DNA of 64,000 nt, taken from contig QPMI01000479.1 of the NCBI GenBank assembly GCA_004431415.1, forward strand, positions 1 through 64,000, given 5' to 3'. The translations under genes and the position numbers were made by a program. Positions 51,721 through 63,020 of the stretch are shown piece by piece. Numbering within the stretch: the first letter of the stretch is position 1; each line of letters begins with the position of its first letter. The notes beneath the pieces were generated by a model, which saw nothing but the letters and a program-made list of their open reading frames with translations, was not told where the DNA came from and searched no databases. This stretch comes from Cyanophora paradoxa. Taxonomy: Eukaryota; Glaucocystophyceae; Cyanophorales; Cyanophoraceae.

Positions 51721-54450
51721 GATGCAAATAAGAGCGAGCGTCAGGAGGGGTAAGAGGCGGAAAGGCGCCAGAGGGGCGACGCCGCGGGCCGCGGGGGCCA
51801 GCACCACGGGTACGGAGCCGGGCCCGTACGGGTGCCAGGGGTACGGGTGCAGCCGCTGAGGCAGGGGTACCGCGTACGTATACGGCGGGGGTAGGCGGAA
51901 GGGCGGCTGGAGGACGTCCAGGGTCCGGGGGGGAGGGGGGGGCGGGGGGCGGGGGCGGGAGGGTTAGGGCCGCGGGCGGGAAGGGTTGGGCCGCGGGGGG
52001 CAAGGGCGGCCCCCGCCCCGCCCCCTCCTCCGTGTCCGGCCCCCCGAACCCCGGGGGTACCCCCTCCGCCTCCGCCTCCGACCGCGGGGGTACCGGAGCC
52101 TCTTCCTCCTCCTCCAGGGGTACAGCGGCCTCCGGGGGGACCGCCTCCGCCTCCTCGGGGGCGAAGCGGGGGGGCGAGGCGGGCGCGCTGGGGCCAGCCA
52201 GGCCGCGACCGGCCGCCTCCCAAGAGGACCGCTTCGGCCGCGGGCTCCAAAGGCGGCTCCAGCGGCGGTGCCGCGCCCTCGTCCCGCCATAGCTCGGCGC
52301 CAGGCGCCCCCCGGCCTGCCGGCCGTCGTGAGCTGAACCTTTGCAGGGCGGGGCGGGGGCAGGGGCGGGGGTGGGGTACGAGGGGAAGCACCCGTGGGGG
52401 CCTCGCCGCTGCTGGGTTCGCTCTTGCGCCGCCACTCCGTTCTGGGTTCGCGGTTCGGTGGGTAAGGTAGGCAACAAGTTTGAGGGGGTGCGCGGGGAGA
52501 AATGAGGGGGTACCGCGGGGCGCCCCGCCGGGCTCGGGGGCGGGCCTGAGTGCAGGGGGGTACGAGGTGTCGCGCCCAAGCCCCGGAGGGGGCGGGGGGC
52601 GAGGCGGGAGCCGGGGCGGCAAGCGCGGCGGGGGGCAAGGGCGTCGGGGAGGGCTCGAGGGGTACGCCCCCCTCGGAAAGGCCGGTCCGGGAGGCGCGCG
52701 TGCGGGCCGGCGCGGGCCGCGGGGCGTGGGGAGGGTACGCCATTCTCTTCGGTACGAGTGTTCGCTGTTCGGGGGGTAAGGTAGGGAACGAGGGGGTGTA
52801 AGGGGAGAAAAGGGGGGTACCGCGGGCGCCCCGCCGGACTCGGGGCGGGCCTGAGGGGGCGGCTGGCTTTGGGGAGGGCTCGAGGGGTACGCCCCGCTCG
52901 GAGAGGCCCGTGCGGGTACGCCATCTCTTCGGCCCCCGCGGCGGCTGCGGTACGCCGCGTCCACCGCCCCGCACCCGCGCCGCGCCGGCGGTCCCGCGGC
53001 TAAGGCCACGCCGGGGCCCCGGCCGCCGGCCCCGGCCCCGCCCCCGCTCCTGCGGCGGGCGCCGCGGCTCCTGCGGCAAACGCCCCTCCCCGCTCCGCTT
53101 TCTCTGCGGCTCGGGAGGCATGGGCTCGTCGTGACGCGATGACGCATCGCGGCCTCGCAGCAGCCGAGGTACGCCTGTACCCCGCGACGAGAGAGGAGGC
53201 TCGGTGAGGGCAGGGAGAAGGGAAGAGGAAGAGAGGGGAGGGCGCACAGGGCGTCCCAGTCGATCGCGCCGGCGTCGGCCGCGGGCGGGACGGGGCGCCG
53301 CGCCCGCACGAAGCCGGCGGATCCGGCCCCGTGGGACCTGACGGGCAGGCGGACAGACTCAGCGGGGTACGGTGAAGGCGGAGGGGGGGTACGGACTCGA
53401 AGGCCGGCTCATCTTCCAGCGACTGCGCACGCCCTGCGGCGAGGCACGGGGCGCAGGCGTTGCAGCGCTCCGCCCCGGGGAACGCATCGTGCTGCGCGAA
53501 GCGTCGGGGCGGCTGCGCGGGCCAGGGGACCAGGGGTACGCGGGGCGGGCCTGGGGGTCCTCGATGAGCAGCGGCGCGGCTGCGGCGGCCGTCAGAGCGA
53601 ATCGGGCGGACCGGCGGCGGGCGGACCGGCGGGGCCCAGGGCGAAGTGCTCGTGGAGCTCGGCCGCGAAGGCGCGGCCTGTGACGACGCGCCCGTCGTCC
53701 GCCACCTCTGCGGCCGCCCTCGCCCGGTCCGACGGTCGGCCCGGGCCCGCCGCGGGGCGCGCGGGGGGTCGCAGAACACCGTGCAGCGGACGACGACGGG
53801 TTGGCGGGCGAGGGCGGCGCCGGCACGAGCTCCTCGAGGGCGCCCGAGCAGAAGACGAGGCCCTCGTCGGGCGGCAGCGCCACGCGCGCCGGCGCGAGCG
53901 TCGCGGGGCGTCCCGCGGCCACCAGCGGCCGCACCTCCTCCTCCGAGAGCTGCCAGAGCACCAGCGGCGACCCTGCACGCGCGCGCGGCAGTTGGGCGGA
54001 GCAGGCGGCGGATGTCGGGCGGCGGGCGGCGGGCGGCGGACCGTACGGGGCGGCGGGTGAGGAGGCCCGCCAGTGCTCGCAGACGCGCCCGCCCGGCAGG
54101 TCGAGGACGACGCGGAGCGACGCGACGCGCACCTGGCGCGCGGCGCCCCCGCGAGGGGCGAGCGGCGGGGCGCGGCGCGCGGCGGATCCGGAGGGGAAGA
54201 CGAAGAGCGCGTCGTCGCCCGCCGCGCGGTCAGCGCCCGTCTGCAGGCGGACACAGGGCCGCGGGCGGCGCTCTCGGGCTCGCGCCGGCGCGCCGCGGCG
54301 GGCGCGGAGGCGCGCGGGGGCGGGAGGTCGCGGCCGCGCTGCAGCGAGACGCGCAGGGGGAAGATCCGCTCCGTGGGCGGCGCTTCCGGCCCCCACGCGT
54401 CGCTCTCGTCGATCAAGAACTTGTCTGTCCGCGCCAGGATCGCTCTCGTG
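51721..54450 (-). CDS. Probable leftward intron-rich host gene, unknown product
   Basis: Leftward coding is suggested by protein-like segments separated by low-complexity DNA. From the 5' side: FLIDESDAWGPEAPPTERIF (about 54,420-54,360) and PLRVSLQRGRDLPPPR; ALFVFPSGSAA and VRVASLRVVLDLPGGRVCEH (about 54,150-54,080); SPLVLWQLSEEEVRPLVAAG (about 53,970-53,910); VALPPDEGLVFCSGALEEL (about 53,880-53,820); EVADDGRVVTGRAFAAELHE (about 53,710-53,650); and AGAIDWDALCALPSLPLPFS (about 53,270-53,210). The GGGGTAC words on the plus strand (GTACCCC on the coding strand) are frequent in its presumed introns. Ends and exon borders are not resolved; family unknown. Confidence 0.4.
52455..52930. repeat. Two diverged tandem units in presumed intron DNA
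   Basis: GGGTAAGGTAGG(C/G)AAC, a GGGGAGAAA...GGGGGTACCGCGGG(G)CG CCCCGCCGG block and GGGAGGGCTCGAGGGGTACG recur in the same order at about 52,455-52,775 and 52,770-52,930, the second copy shorter. Confidence 0.55.
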
Positions 54451-54636
54451 GATCAGGATCGAAGTGCGGGACAAGGGCCGGTCAAATGCGCGTAGGCGCC
54501 CGCAAACGAGAAGGCGGAGCGCGTCCTGCGCATTTCCCCCTCTGCCGATGGGGGTGATACGTACCCCCCATCTTTCCCAGCTGCCCAGCGGACCCAGCTG
54601 CCCAGCAGCGACCGAAGCGAGCGAGAGCGCTCGGGT

Positions 54637-54703
54637 AGCAAACGGAGCAAACGGAGCAAAGGGAGCAACGGAGCAAACGGAGCAACGGAGCAAACGGAGC
54701 AGC
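54637..54703 (+). repeat. AGCAAACGG minisatellite just upstream of the F-box start
   Basis: Seven imperfect units alternating GGAGCAAAC and GGAGCAAC lead directly to the ATG at 54,714, so the array lies in the presumed 5' leader or core promoter of the F-box gene. Confidence 0.7.
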
Positions 54704-54713
54704 CCGCAGCCGC

Positions 54714-57424
54714 ATGGCTCCGGGCGGAAAGAAGCTCGGCAGGGCCACCAGCGGAGGCGAGACACAAGCGGAGAAGGCTGCTGACACAGCAGGTGGGTCA
54801 GAACAAGCCAAGCAGGCAGCGCCCGAGCGAAAGAGCGCCAAGGAGAACGCTCCAGCGGCTTCAAGCAACTGCAGAGCCGTCCCGTCAGCAGAGCCGCCAA
54901 GTAAAGCAGCGACAAGCGCTTCGAGCAACACGCACGACCGAAAGCGCCAGCGGGCAGCACGATCAAATTCTCGCAACACGCCAGCTGCAGTGCGGGCCGC
55001 GTCGGACTTTTCCACCTTGGAGCGTCTGCCGGACGAGTTGCTGAAGCGCATCATCAGCTTTCTCGGAATCCGCGAGGTGTGGGGTGCGTGCCGCCTGTCG
55101 CTCGTGAGCCGGCGGGTGCGCGAGGTGGTGGCTTCGATGGAGTTCGACGCTCTTGTCCTTCGGGGGCAGCGGATCGGGCTGTCGCGGTACCGCGACCTGC
55201 GCGAATCAGAGCTCCGGTCATGGGCGCTGCGCGTACGATCGGGCGCCCTGCGGCTCGCGGGCGGCGCGCTGGAGATCGATTTGTGGCGCCCGTCACAGTC
55301 TGTCACCGGGTGCGGGGAATTCTTTCCGTTCATTAGAAAAGCGCACACCATTCAAGAGAGCGTTCGTGCAGACCCATTTCCGACGGCGTCCGCTACTCGT
55401 TCTGGCCCTCAAAGCCCTTCCCGAGTCCGGCCAAGGCCTTCCTCTCGTTCGCCTCGTCCATCCAGGGGCTCCGCCGCTTCGTCGCCTGGCACGGGTGCGG
55501 GCACGGCGCCAACGCATGCCTGCAGCATTGACCGGCACTTCGCAGAGATATCGGGCCCCCAGGGGGTAGCTCTTCGCGGCACGAGTACGCCGGAGAACTG
55601 CTGGAGGCCCTGGCGCCAGTGGCGGGCACCCTCGAGGAGCTAAGCATCCGCATCCAATATTCAATCATTGATGAACGTCGCCGCCTACCCCGTGCGCCCC
55701 TTTGTCAACGGCATCTTATCCCATCCCCTATCATCCTCCCCCCCCCCCCCCCCCCCCCCCCCCCCTCGGCCTCCTACCCGCATCCGGATCCGACTCCTCG
55801 GCAGAAATGTCCGACCGCAGCGCGATCGTGGCGGGGCTGCGGCGGCTGACGGCCCTCCGGAGCCTCGACCTCGCCGACTGCATCGGCTTCTCCGCCGAGC
55901 TCCTGGACGAGGTCCGCCGTTACGTTCGGATTCCGGCGCCGCCTTTCTCTGACCGGCGGGGGGTGCAGGTCGCGCCGGCGCTGGCGCGGCTGCGGTCCTT
56001 TCGGCTTGCCGGTTCTGCGGAATTTCGGAATACCGTCGTTATCTTCTACGATCGCGAGATCGAGTATGTGTACACGCCCCCGCAGGCACTCGCCGCCGCC
56101 GTCGAGCGCCTGTGCCCTCTTCTCGAGGTTCGCGCGCAGCGTCTCCTCCCCCCGGCGCCCCCCGCTCAACTGTACCCCTCACGGCCTCCCAGGAGCTCCG
56201 GATAGCGTTCGGCAACGCCTATCTCGACTCCGACGCGCTCGAGCCGCTCTGCCGCTTGCCGAACCTGCGCACCGTCGCCATCAGCGGGCGGCTCCACGCC
56301 CTTCCCAAGGCCCGTCCCGTGTACCCCCTTTCGATAACGGTCCCCCTACACCCTCACGACCCTTCTCAGTTCGCCTCTTCGAAGCTAGAGGAGCTCGAGA
56401 TCGACACGGGCACGGTTGGGCAGTATTTCGAGGGGCCAGCAATCGGACAAGACATCGAACAGATCGCGCGCCCCAGCCCCACTTTTGCCGTGTTCGAATT
56501 CCCTTCGCCTCGCTCACCGACCCGCCGGCGCCGTGCAGGGAAGCCTGCGGGCGCTCTCTCTGTATGGAAGCTGGCGAAGAGCTCCAGACTGGTCGAGCCT
56601 TTTCGACACCACCGCAGTGCTTTCCTTGCCCTTCTGCTCGCCCTGTACCCCCCTGAGTGCTCCTCCGCAGCTGCGATCCTTGACCATCGGCCCGTGCGCT
56701 CCCCAGCATTCTGCCCCCCTACCTCCCCTTACCCCCCCCCCCTCCCCCCCCCCCCCTCTTCTTCGCCTCCTCCGAACTGTGCCCCCTTTTGCAGACCCGC
56801 CTCCAAGCTGCCTCGCGAGATCTTCGAGCCGGCCCCCGATTGCTTTGCCCTCGTACCCCACCTGGCCGCCCTCGAACGGCTCTCGGTCCACTTCTCGACG
56901 CACCCGCCCCCGGCCCTCGCCCACTCCCTCGCCACCCTCGCCTCGGCGCTCCCCTTCGCGCCCTCGCTCCGCTCCCTCCTCGTCCACGTCTCGTTCACGT
57001 ACTACGCCAGCTCCGCGCCCCGCCTCGACCCGGCCCTTGGGGCTTCGGCCGCCGCCCTCCTCCGCGCCGCGAAGGTCTCCTGCTCCTGTACCCCCTCCGC
57101 CCGCCGCGCCTCCCCTCTCGGCTAACCGTTGTACCCCAGGACACCCTCGAGGAGTACGATCGGGACATGGTGTACCCCTCCGTGCAGGAGAGCGAGGCGC
57201 TGGCGGCGTGCACGCGCCTGCGCCGTGCCTCACTGACCCTCGCGGAGCCGGCGTGGACTGTCGCCGAGAGCGCCGCGGGGCTCGCGGCGCTGGCACCGCT
57301 GGCGTCCATGGCGGCGCGCCCCGCCCCGGCCCAGGAGGACCTCGTGCTCCTTCGCGACGGAGGCGACTTCTCGAACTGGGGCCCCGTTCGCGCCCGCCTC
57401 GGCGGTCGCTGGCGCCTCGAGTAG
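54714..57424 (+). CDS. F-box protein with leucine-rich repeats, multi-exon
   Basis: Start at 54,714 (MAPGGKKLGRATSGGETQAE), an Ala/Ser/Lys-rich disordered N-terminus of about 95 residues, then the F-box: LERLPDELLKRIISFLGIRE followed by VWGACRLSLVSRRVREVVAS (about 55,015-55,135). Next is SGALRLAGGALEIDLW (about 55,240-55,290). Downstream exons carry leucine-rich repeats: KAFLSFASSIQGLRRFV, APVAGTLEELSIRIQYS, LRRLTALRSLDLADCIGFSA (about 55,840-55,895), PLCRLPNLRTVAISGRLHAL, SKLEELEIDTGTV and LRALSLYGSWR with LRSLTIGP, ending RLGGRWRLE at 57,424. F-box proteins select substrates for SCF ubiquitin ligases. A poly-C run (55,739-55,766) interrupts the locus. A degenerate paralogue lies at 61.5 kb. 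Confidence 0.65.
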
Positions 57425-57783
57425 GGGCTCGAAATCGCCCTCCGCCCCGCTGCGGGCCTAGCGCGGCGCTCGGCCCGCTCTCCCGATCCCGATCCTCTCC
57501 CCCGACCCTCGGCTCTGTAACCGCGACCCTATCCTGCGTCCCTGAACACCGAAAGACCCTTAAAAGCCCTCCAGCGCCTTCTGATCATGAGCTTTCGACT
57601 AGTGGTTCAGTGTCCGAACTATAATGAAGAAAAATGGAGCGACTAAGACAGAGTCGACGTCCGAAGGAAGAAGACCCCGGGAACTATCATGACCATGAAG
57701 CGACCGTCGGACTGAGACAGAGTCCGGAGGCCCGCTTCGGGCGTTGGGGCGGCCGGGCGGCCGGGCCGGGGCCGGGGGCCGGG
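57425..57783. other. Short intergenic region between convergent genes
   Basis: No gene supported. Contains two similar GACTAAGACAGAGTCGACG / GGACTGAGACAGAGTCCGGA words about 70 bases apart (57,641 and 57,710). Confidence 0.4.
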
Positions 57784-60030
57784 CTACTCGAGGAGGTCGA
57801 GGAGGTCGCGTACCCCCTGCACCGCCTCGTGCACGAACCTGCCGCCCCGCCGCCCCCCGCGTTACGGGCGGGCGGGGTACTGGAGTGTAGGGCTGGGGCC
57901 GGGGTGGGTGCTAGAGAGCAGGGCGGGGGCGGGGTGGACGCCGACGGGGGCGCCCGAGCGGGTTCTGAAGGGGCGCTGCGGGCGCGGTACTGGAGTGTAG
58001 CCTAGGGGGGGGGGGGGGAGGGGGGGGGGGGGCCGGGGCCGGAGTGGAAGGCTGGCCTAGTAGAGCGGGTGCTAGAGAGCAGGGCCGGGCCGGGGGGGGG
58101 GGGCCGATGCCTGGGGCGCCCCAACGGGTTCTAGAGGGTGGGGTCGGGGCGTGGGCGGGGGGGCGGGGCCGGGGCGCACGTTGAGAGCGGCTTCATGGGG
58201 AACGCCGACGGTCCCTCCGCCGCCAGCCGCCTGGGGGGAGGAGTCAGGGGGGGTACAGGAGGAACGGGGGGGGGAGGGGGGGAGGGGGCGCGCGTGACGT
58301 TCTCCTCGATCTCGCGGTAGCCCGTCAGGGAGCGCCGCCGCGTCTCCCAGCCCTCCCAGGGCGTGCTGCGCCCCGGCCCCCCTCAGCCGCGGGGTACACG
58401 ATCCGATTGGAGGGGGGGTACCTGAAGAGGGCGTAGAGGAGGGAGGTGGGGAGCCAAGCGACGTAGAGCGCGAGCGTGCTGCGGGGCCGGGGCGGGGGCC
58501 GAAGGCGTCAGACGAGCTCAGGTGAATCGCGGGCTCCCGGGTACGCGCGACGCACCAGAGGGTCCAGGGTACCCCCCCGGAGGTCCAGCTCTGGCCCGCG
58601 AGAAGCGCAGCGTCCACAGCCTCCTCGGAGCCGAAGAGGAAGACCGGCGCCTGGGTACGCGAAATCAGCGCGAAACTTCGTGGTACCCAGTATTGGGGGT
58701 ACCTTGAGCGAGAAGAAGAGGGCGGCGGAGGCGGCGGGGGGGGGAGTGCGAGGGGGAGGACGCGCCGGGACCTGCCGACCCGCGTCGGGGGGTACAGATA
58801 CGCCTCGGGGGGGGGGGGGGAAAGGGGGGCGGGGTGGGTACACGCAGAGGAGGAAGGAATCGGAGCGCGCGATGTCCTCCTGCCGCAGGGGTTCGAGATC
58901 AAATCGAAATTTGGCAAGGCAGAGAAGGGGAGGGGGGTACGGGGGTCATGCGGGTCCAGGGGTGGAGGGTGCAGCGCTGCGAGCCGATCTGTGCCGGGGG
59001 TACGAAAGAAAGAGAGGGGGCACACCGCCTCAGCAAACTTGTGAGGACGGGGTGAAGGGGTACGGGGTTGCAGGGACGGCTCACCTCGAAGACGAAGCCG
59101 GGTACGCGGTCCTCCTCGACGTCGCGGGGGTCGGGGGGTAGAGGCCTCTCCAGGACGGCGGCGGCGGCCCCCAGCTCGGCACCCGCCCAGCCCTAAAGAG
59201 GCGGGGGCCCGGATCAGATCCCACCGCAAGCTCTCAGGTTCAGGTGAGTGAGAGGGGGAGGGGGGGGGGTCACCTGGGAGACGCGCGAGGCGAGGGTGCG
59301 GAGCTGCGGGGCAGGTCCGGCTCAGGTGAGGGGCGCCGCAGATCGCGAGCAGAGCACGCGAGCTTGCCGCGTCCTCGCCCTAGCTTCCTACAATCCCGCA
59401 CGATCTATATATAGCGCGCACTCGCCGCCCTCGTCCTCCAAAAGACTCTGACCAGCGTGGCCCCGGCCCAGTGAGCTTCTAGGACCGCCCAGCCTCGCAC
59501 CTGCTTCGCCGTGGCCTCGGCCCGCCCCCGCAGCTCCTCCTCCAGCTCCTCCAGCTGCCCCCGCAGCTCCCCCAGGTCCTCCAGCGTCACCTGAGCCGGC
59601 GGGGGTACCGTAGTACGGAGGTTCGGCTTCGTGAGGTACGGGGGGCGGGGGCTGGAGTTACGCGCCTCGGCCGCGAAGGACTGGCCGCTCGCCTGGCTCC
59701 ACCTTAGCACCTGAAGAAGGGGGGGGATTAGGAGGGAGTACGGAGGCTCCAGGGGGTACGGGCGCAAACCGCGTCGAGCTGCTCGGCCTGCATTGCAGAG
59801 AATCGCGCGTACGCCCGCGCCGCACGCAGCTCTTCCGCAAGCTCTCCCAGCTCCTGCGAGGGGGGGGGGGGGGGGGGGGTTACGCGTTCGGTACTGCGGG
59901 GGTAAGCCTTCGGCGAGATCGGGCAGGGGGCGTACATCGATCTCGGAGTCGAGCAGGTCGCTGGCGTCCGCGACCTGGGGGGGTATCCTGAGCTCGTCCC
60001 TGCGGGGGCGCCGCGCGATCACAGCTCGCA
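57784..60030 (-). CDS. Leftward multi-exon host gene, coiled coil and probable membrane segment
   Basis: Exons read from the 5' side: ASDLLDSEIDVRPLPDLAE (about 59,990-59,915); ELGELAEELRAARAYARFSA then MQAEQLDAV (about 59,858-59,775); VLRWSQASGQSFAAEA (about 59,710); VTLEDLGELRGQLEELEEEL (about 59,590-59,500, coiled coil); GWAGAELGAAAAVLERPLPP ... VPGFVFE with donor GTGAGC (about 59,190-59,085); FDLEPLRQEDIARSDSFLLC with donor GTACCC (about 58,905-58,840); APVFLFGSEEAVDAALLAGQ (about 58,650-58,590); STLALYVAWLPTSLLYALF, a likely membrane helix (about 58,490-58,430, donor GTACCC); EGWETRRRSLTGYREIEENV (about 58,350-58,295); and the final FVHEAVQGVRDLLDLLE, stop at 57,784. Family not recognised. 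Confidence 0.55.
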
Positions 60031-60120
60031 GTTAGATTCGCAGGCGGACGGGAGGGACGTGGGGAGGGACTCCGGGAGGGCTCGCTGAGATAGGTCGGAT
60101 CGAGTCTAGATTTACTAGGG

Positions 60121-61109
60121 TTACTTGTGAATGAAGGGTTTAAGAGCAGAAGCTAGAGCGGTCAGCGGGCGCGCGGCGCGCGGCTGAGGGGCTCGCGGCT
60201 CTGGGGCGGCTGCGGCGCTCGATTGGCAGTGATTGCGATTGGCAGCGCACCGGCATCGCTCGGCGGCCACATTGAACTCGCGCTGCTTCTCGTTGACGAA
60301 GTGGACGAGCTCGAAGGGGTCCGTCGTGTCTGGGATCACGCGCGGCTCGAACTGCGGCGGCGCCGGCGCCGGCACGGCCGGCGCGGCCCCCGCGTCGTCG
60401 TCGAAAGTCGCCGGGTCAAAAGCCGCGGATGCGTCCTCTTTCCTTTCGCTATCCGCGGACGAATCGCTCTGCTCCGCGCTCGCCAGGACCCGCGCCGCGC
60501 GCAGCGGCGACGGTCCGGGTCGCGCCGCTCGCCAAGCGCTGCCGGCAGTGCGCGCTGGCGTCCGAAGCCCGAGAAAGCTTCTATCTAACCGAAAGAAGCG
60601 AGCGGCGGACGCGGAGGCCAGCGTCCGCTGGGGTCGACGGCTGCCGTTGAATCTCGAAGCGGCCATCGCGTCGCGGTCATCGCAGGTGAGCGAGCCAACA
60701 GAGCAGTACTTCCCGCAGCGTGATGGCCATGCTAGCCGCGGAGCCGCGGCTGATGCGTCGCGGCCGACCGCCGGCGCGAGGGCCAGCCCGCCGATGCTGA
60801 AGCCAACCGCTCGATCAAGCATAAGGAGCGATATTTGCGCCAAGATGCTGCGGCAGAGCTGCTACTGTGCTCGTGCTTGTTGCGCGCTTCAGCGCTGACA
60901 GCGCCACCGGGACCGGTACCACGATTCCATCGATCCGCTGCGCCGAAAGCAGGTCCCACCTCGCGATCGCCAACCGCGCACCGCCCTCGCGGCATAAGAG
61001 CCCGAGGAAAGTTGAGCTCGGCACAGTCGGGCTCGTCCACAACGTGTATCAATCCCTCGCCTTTTACTAGAGATTGCCGTGTGTGACGAGCCATATCGAC
61101 ACTCAACAT
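60121..61109 (-). CDS. Unknown host gene with at least one intron
   Basis: Exon 1 runs from 61,109 (MLSVDMARHTRQSLVKGEGL, then IHVVDEPDCAELNFPRALMP) to a GTGGGA donor at about 60,960. The remaining coding part, reading into 60,121, includes AASRFNGSRRPQRTLASASA, an acidic Ser-rich stretch (SDSSADSERKEDASAAFDPA) and TTDPFELVHFVNEKQREFNV, ending ALASALKPFIHK. The exon 2 start is not resolved. No family is recognised; the TTDPFELVHFVNEKQ segment looks like a short conserved helix. Exon 1 and its upstream region are duplicated exactly at 63,795-64,000. Confidence 0.5.
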
Positions 61110-61166
61110 TTTTTAGCGGCCGCTCTGCGGTCTACCTTTCTTCTTGACAAATAAATGAAAATCGAT
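60961..61166. repeat. 206-bp exact direct repeat, copy 1
   Basis: Identical to 63,795-64,000, offset 2,834 bases. It covers exon 1 of the leftward gene, its start codon and about 55 bases upstream, and begins within a base or two of the exon 1/intron 1 border. Confidence 0.95.
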
Positions 61167-61261
61167 TGGCCGGTGGACGAGGTTGATTGCGCTTCAAGTT
61201 GCATGCTACCGCGTGCAAAGTTGAATTGCAATTTGAGGGAGTTGCGCTTCTGTTGGCATTT

Positions 61262-61335
61262 GCAGGAAGCTTGAGATGAGAGCGAAAAGCTTGAGATGAG
61301 AGCGATGATGAGATGAGATGAGATGGAAGCTTGAG
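61262..61335. repeat. GATGAGA / AAGCTTGAGATGAGAGCGA short repeat
   Basis: GAAGCTTGAGATGAGAGCGA occurs twice and is followed by five GAGAT units, then another GAAGCTTGAG. It lies in the presumed 5' region of the second F-box locus. Confidence 0.7.
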
Positions 61336-61734
61336 GGAGCGCAGCGGCCGACGATACGGCGTGCGAGTGTGAGCTCGAGGCGAGCGCTCCAGCTGAGCAT
61401 GCATTTGCAGCTCAACACACGCCTCGGCGTGTGCGGCAAGCGCCAGCGGGGAAAAGAGCGCCAGCGAGCCTGCACTTAAGCTTGCCGCGCAGCAGCCGCG
61501 GGCCGCTTCGGACTTCTCCGCCCTCGAGCTGCTTCCGGATCCAGACGAGCTGCTGAAGCGCGTCGTCGGCTTTCTCGGCATGCGGGAGGCGTGGGAAGTT
61601 TGCCGCCTCCCGCTTGTCAGCCGACGGATGCGCGACGCGCTCGCGTCCATCGAGTTCGACGCGCTCGTCCTTCGCGGGCAGCGCGGCGGAGTCTCGCGGT
61701 ACCGCGACGTGCCCGAGGCGGAGTCGACGTCGCG

Positions 61735-62095
61735 TGCAGTCGGGCGCCGTGCGGCTCGCAGGCGGCGCGCTGGAAATCGATTTCTGGCGCTCGACATTCT
61801 ATGAGGTCGACGTCGGGTGCGCGCTGCCCCGTCCTCGACGGCCATTCGGGAGTCTTTGAGCGCCCCCCCTGGCCTGCGCATGCGCGCGCAGGTCTGTGAC
61901 GGACGCCGCGGCGTGCCCAAGGCGGAGTTCCGGTCGTGGGCGCAGCGCGTGCGGTCGGGCGCCCTGCGGCTTGCGGCGGGCGGGGCGCTGGAGATCGATT
62001 TGTGGCACCCGCCGCAATATGAGGCCGGGTGCGCGCTGCCCCGTCTTCCCGTTCGGGCGTCTTTGAGCGCCCCCCTGCACGCGCAGGTCTGTCGC
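61735..62095 (+). repeat. Internal tandem duplication of an F-box gene exon
   Basis: Two units of about 190 bp, each encoding a version of SGA(L/V)RLAGGALEIDFW followed by GCALPR and then a CGTTCGGGCGTCTTTGAGCG / CATTCGGGAGTCTTTGAGCG segment and GCGCAGGTCTGT, at about 61,735-61,900 and 61,920-62,095. Confidence 0.65.
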
Positions 62096-62598
62096 GGGCG
62101 CCGACAGCATCCAGCCGTCGTTCTGGGTGCCGGAGCCGGCCAGGCCCTTCCTCGCGTTCGCCTCCTCGCTGCAGGGGCTCCGCCGCTTCGTCGGGTGCGG
62201 ACGCGGCGTCTGCCGCAGTGCGCCGCACGCCGCCTTGGCTGATATCTGCACAGGGATGCGGTTGCCCGCGAAGTGAGGAGCGGGGCAGCCGGCACGAAGG
62301 CGCTAGTGCTGTGTAAGTCCTACCACCCTCTCCCCCCCCGCCCTCCAGCTCCGCTGAGCCCACCCCCGCAGGCTTCCCCCCCCCCCCCAGATCTACGGTG
62401 ATCTTGAGTACTACGGGCGTGGCAGCGCTAGCTCCACTCTACGCGGTACCCCGCCGTATCGCCAAAATCGTACTCGGTACCCTGCCGTACCCCGCCCCTC
62501 CCCGCGCCCCTCTGACGCCCCCCGGGCCGCAGCTGCAGGAGAGCCTGCGTACCCTGGCCCTGGAAGGGGGCAGCCAGCATTGGCAGACCATCACTACA

Positions 62599-63020
62599 GC
62601 TGTGCAGTCCCCCCCCCTTCCCCCTTCCCCCTTCTCTCCCCTTTCCCACCCCCTCCTCCCTCCTCGCCTCCTTCCTTCCCCCCCCCCCCCCCCCCCCCCT
62701 TTCGCCTCCTTCTTCCTCCCCCCCCCCCCCAACCCCCTTCGCCTCCTTTTTCCTCCCCCCCCCCATCTCCCAGAAACACCCCAGAAAGTTCCCGCCCCTC
62801 CCTCCCCTTCTTGAGCTCTGCCCCCTTCTTGAGCTCCCCTCGCCCCCTCCCCCCCCTCCCCCCCTTCCCCCCCCCCCCCGGTCTCCGGAGCGGCCTGGAG
62901 CCCCGTGCCTGGAGCGCCTGTCGGTCCACTTCACGAGCTACACGCCCGCGCGGCTCACTTCCTCCCTCGCCACCCTCGCCGCGGCCCTCCTGTCCGCCCC
63001 CCCCCCCCCCCCCCCTGCTA
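62599..63020. repeat. Polypyrimidine (C-rich) tract
   Basis: Plus strand is almost only C and T, with C-runs of 10-18 at 62,679-62,698, 62,720-62,730, 62,866-62,878 and 62,998-63,014. Homopolymer lengths here are unlikely to be exact. Confidence 0.8.

Noticed and set aside
54066-55668. Long plus-strand frame opposite the leftward gene and minus-strand frames opposite the F-box gene
   Set aside because: They are antisense reflections of the better-supported strands in GC-rich coding DNA.
56636-56672. A 26-base intron beginning GTACCCCCCTGAG in the F-box gene
   Set aside because: The flanking LRR segments are in the same frame without splicing, and removing 26 bases would break it.
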